Assembly: GCF_013204855.1 (NCBI RefSeq)
Contig: NZ_JABMKZ010000034.1
Location: 24,897-88,896 of the forward strand
Direction of reading: 5' to 3'
DNA from: Paenibacillus alba
Lineage (GTDB): Bacteria > Bacillota > Bacilli > Paenibacillales > NBRC-103111
DNA length: 64,000 bases
How positions within the stretch are numbered: the first letter of the stretch is position 1; each line of letters begins with the position of its first letter. Both the position numbers and the translations under genes were made by a program. Positions 62,492 through 64,000 of this stretch are shown piece after piece. The notes beneath the pieces were generated by a model. The model was not told the origin of the DNA, did not search any database, and saw only the letters and a program-made list of their open reading frames with translations.

Positions 62492-62713
62492 TTAATTTTT
62501 GGGCTTGCTATCATCCATTAAAAGTAATTTCTGACCAGCATAAGCTTTAATAACTTTTGTCTGAATAATGAGTCCAAATAAAATAAATTTAGAATATGTA
62601 ATAGTATTCGCATCTAATTCACCTGAAAGTTCTCCAAAATATAAAACTACACTCAATAAGATCCAGAATATAGCATCCATATAGTCAAGGATTACGCGTG
62701 CTATATCCATCAT
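62492..62713 (-). CDS. Possible small membrane protein, perhaps a fragment
   Basis: The 73-residue frame encodes two hydrophobic segments (DAIFWILLSVVLYFG and TYSKFILFGLIIQ) and a polar tail. No ribosome binding site is seen before ATG 62713, only a run of seven A. It may be the remnant of a longer gene. Not recognised. Confidence 0.3.
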   Translation of the reverse strand: MMDIARVILDYMDAIFWILLSVVLYFGELSGELDANTITYSKFILFGLIIQTKVIKAYAGQKLLLMDDSKPKN

Positions 62714-63111
62714 TCTTTTTTTGGGGAATAATGAAAACTATCCAGGTTGTTAAAGTCATTATTGAATTCGATAAGATTATCTTAATCCATTCATTGATAT
62801 GAATAAAAGATAAAACGGAAACAATAGATAAACTTATAAGAAGATTGCCCTTCTAAAGTATACAAATCGATGTAGATCAGACTAGAGACGATAAATGGTA
62901 GCAAAGAATGGTTATATGGGAGTTTCAAATTAGAAGACTCCCCAATATCAGTTGCGCGCATCATTAACTTCTTTATTTTATAGCAATTTATCGTGCTGCC
63001 AAGTATTGGAGCATTATAATATAAATACGACAATGCAACAGGAACTCCTTCCAATATTCGACAATTATTTTCATGGCATGCTCGCTAATTACTACCTATT
63101 CAACTCATCCA
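62714..63111. other. AT-rich region without a supported gene
   Basis: About 400 bases with low GC. An 87-codon minus-strand frame (62791-63054) starts at TTG without a ribosome site and has an AT-driven composition, so I do not support it. I see no repeats, terminators or RNA genes here. Confidence 0.5.
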
Positions 63112-63415
63112 TTAGGTCTTGATCCATTCAACGTCAAGCAGCGGTTTGTAGATGTCTATCGAGATTTTGATTCCAACCTGCTCATCATCGTCTTCCAATG
63201 TTGCCTCCTGGTTTAATTCGCTCAATATACAATAAGCGCCTTTGCCAATATCTAATAAAATAGATCGTTGTTCGCGAAAATTAGCCGCGGGGAATAGCAT
63301 CTGGATGCTGCTAGCAGCATTCCGCATGATGCTCACTATGTCCCACGCATCCCCCTTGAGAAAGATAGCACCAAACCGTTGCTTGTTCCCCAAAATATTG
63401 ATTAATAATTTCCAT
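63112..63415 (-). pseudogene. Unrecognised small gene with an apparent frameshift near its start
   Basis: ATG 63415 has a perfect AGGAGG nine bases upstream (63425-63430) and encodes MEIINQYFGE before leaving the frame. After the homopolymer TTTTGGGG (63389-63396 on the minus strand) the other frame is open for over 90 codons (NKQRFGAIFLKGDAWDIVSI and on, ending DVEWIKT). Removing one base from the homopolymer would join them into one protein of about 100 residues. The protein is soluble, acidic and not recognised. Either the gene has decayed, or the base count of the run is wrong, or slippage occurs. Confidence 0.55.
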
Positions 63416-63445
63416 AAATTAATTCCTCCTTTTTATTCTGTAACG

Positions 63446-63492
63446 AAAAAGCACCAAACAAATAGAGGTTTCCCTCTATCCGTTCGGTGCTT
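63446..63492 (-). terminator. Terminator-like hairpin upstream of the frameshifted gene
   Basis: AAGCACC/GGTGCTT is the outer stem and ATAGAGG/CCTCTAT the inner stem. Five A on its left give a T-run on the minus strand. It lies between the ribosome site of the minus-strand gene at 63415 and DNA to the right that has no gene, so it ends an unknown transcript or acts as an attenuator in a leader. Confidence 0.6.
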
Positions 63493-64000
63493 CCGCTACG
63501 GCATCGCCTATTGGCTTTTCATAACTTGGTCGTATAATTGTCCAAGTAAGTATTCTGATGTAACTCGACTTGCGATAGCTTATTAACGTAACCCGATATG
63601 AGGACTTGTATAACTTCGTTCCCAGTTCAATATTACTTGTGAAGTACGCCCACTAAATTTCCGAGTTCTATTTGATTCAATTTATTTTCTTCCTTAGTCC
63701 ATTTATTCTTTCTGCAATCAAATTTGTTCACATTCCAAAATTTTACGATCCTCAAAAGACCATCTGTTGTTGGGATAGGTCCTTCGGGACTTAGTTCACT
63801 TCATTATCCTAGTCATTTTATTGGAGAAATCTTTATTTTTCATCACCAAAATACAATTTACGATCTTGCACACGTAGAATCGGTTCGGCCCCTTAATTAT
63901 GGAGTCCATCTGCTAAATGCTCTCGCTCTCGCAGTTTTTCATTTTTCTCATTTCTCTAAACACACTAAACCGAAATTTCTATGGCTTCTAATTTTTTAGC
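63493..64000. other. AT-rich region without a supported gene to the window edge
   Basis: No frame on either strand has a ribosome site and a plausible protein. A 91-codon plus-strand frame from 63724 starts at ATG but has no upstream site and looks compositional. Short protein-like stretches on the minus strand are broken by several stops, which suggests decayed coding DNA, but I cannot identify it. Confidence 0.45.

Noticed and set aside
62791..63054. 87-codon minus-strand ORF
   Set aside because: It starts at TTG without a ribosome site, and its AT-driven amino acid composition gives no sign of a real protein.
63724..63999. 91-codon plus-strand ORF at the window edge
   Set aside because: No ribosome site, no recognisable motif, and composition typical of random AT-rich DNA.

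Overview
The window looks like the chromosome of a Paenibacillus-type soil Firmicute (family Paenibacillaceae). The evidence is a set of sugar ABC importers that lack an ATPase gene, a YesM/YesN-type two-component pair with AraC regulators, large secreted modular glycosidases, an SLH-domain S-layer protein, a FosB-type thiol transferase, strong AGGAGG ribosome binding sites and many TTG/GTG starts. There is no rRNA, tRNA, CRISPR array, phage or recognisable insertion sequence.

Layout. 0-3.1 kb: end of a sugar ABC operon (truncated permease, membrane-fusion-type adaptor, lipoprotein binding protein). 3.2-9.2 kb: AraC regulator, a large secreted purple-acid-phosphatase-like protein and a secreted GH8 chitosanase/glucanase with Fn3 and discoidin domains. 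9.3-15 kb: DUF817 membrane protein, glycosyltransferase, acetyltransferase, a divergent DMT transporter/MocR regulator pair and a small membrane protein. 15.1-33 kb: a carbohydrate locus with YesM/YesN, binding protein, two permeases, a TIM-barrel isomerase/epimerase, an AraC regulator and a secreted GH95-like glycosidase. After an intergenic palindrome array come two Gfo/Idh/MocA oxidoreductases, DUF993, an aldehyde dehydrogenase and ThuA. This set reads as a redox-based route for an unusual sugar. 33-38.9 kb: DinB, nitroreductase, VOC protein, a second copy of the palindrome array, a binding-protein gene interrupted by one in-frame TGA, and a secreted protein with copper-amine-oxidase-like repeats. 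39.1-40.6 kb: an AbiEii-type nucleotidyltransferase with an unrecognised partner. 40.7-47.9 kb: a LacI repressor divergent from an importer plus intracellular GH116 glycosidase operon, with three matching operators. 47.9-58.8 kb: nucleotidyltransferase, polysaccharide deacetylase, MarR regulator with alpha/beta hydrolase, SH3-repeat secreted protein, FosB, ArsR with SRPBCC protein, UvrA-like ABC protein, YdeI-like protein and a TerD protein; many of these families serve drug or stress defence. 58.9-62.2 kb: an S-layer-homology protein behind a near-consensus Fur box. 62.2-64 kb: AT-rich, poorly coding and partly decayed DNA.

The observations most worth following are the two colinear four-palindrome arrays about 8.4 kb apart, the oxidoreductase/DUF993/ALDH/ThuA pathway, the AbiEii pair, the predicted leaderless MarR transcript with matching operators, and the Fur-controlled S-layer gene. 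All functions are inferred by reading the sequence; no database search was run.
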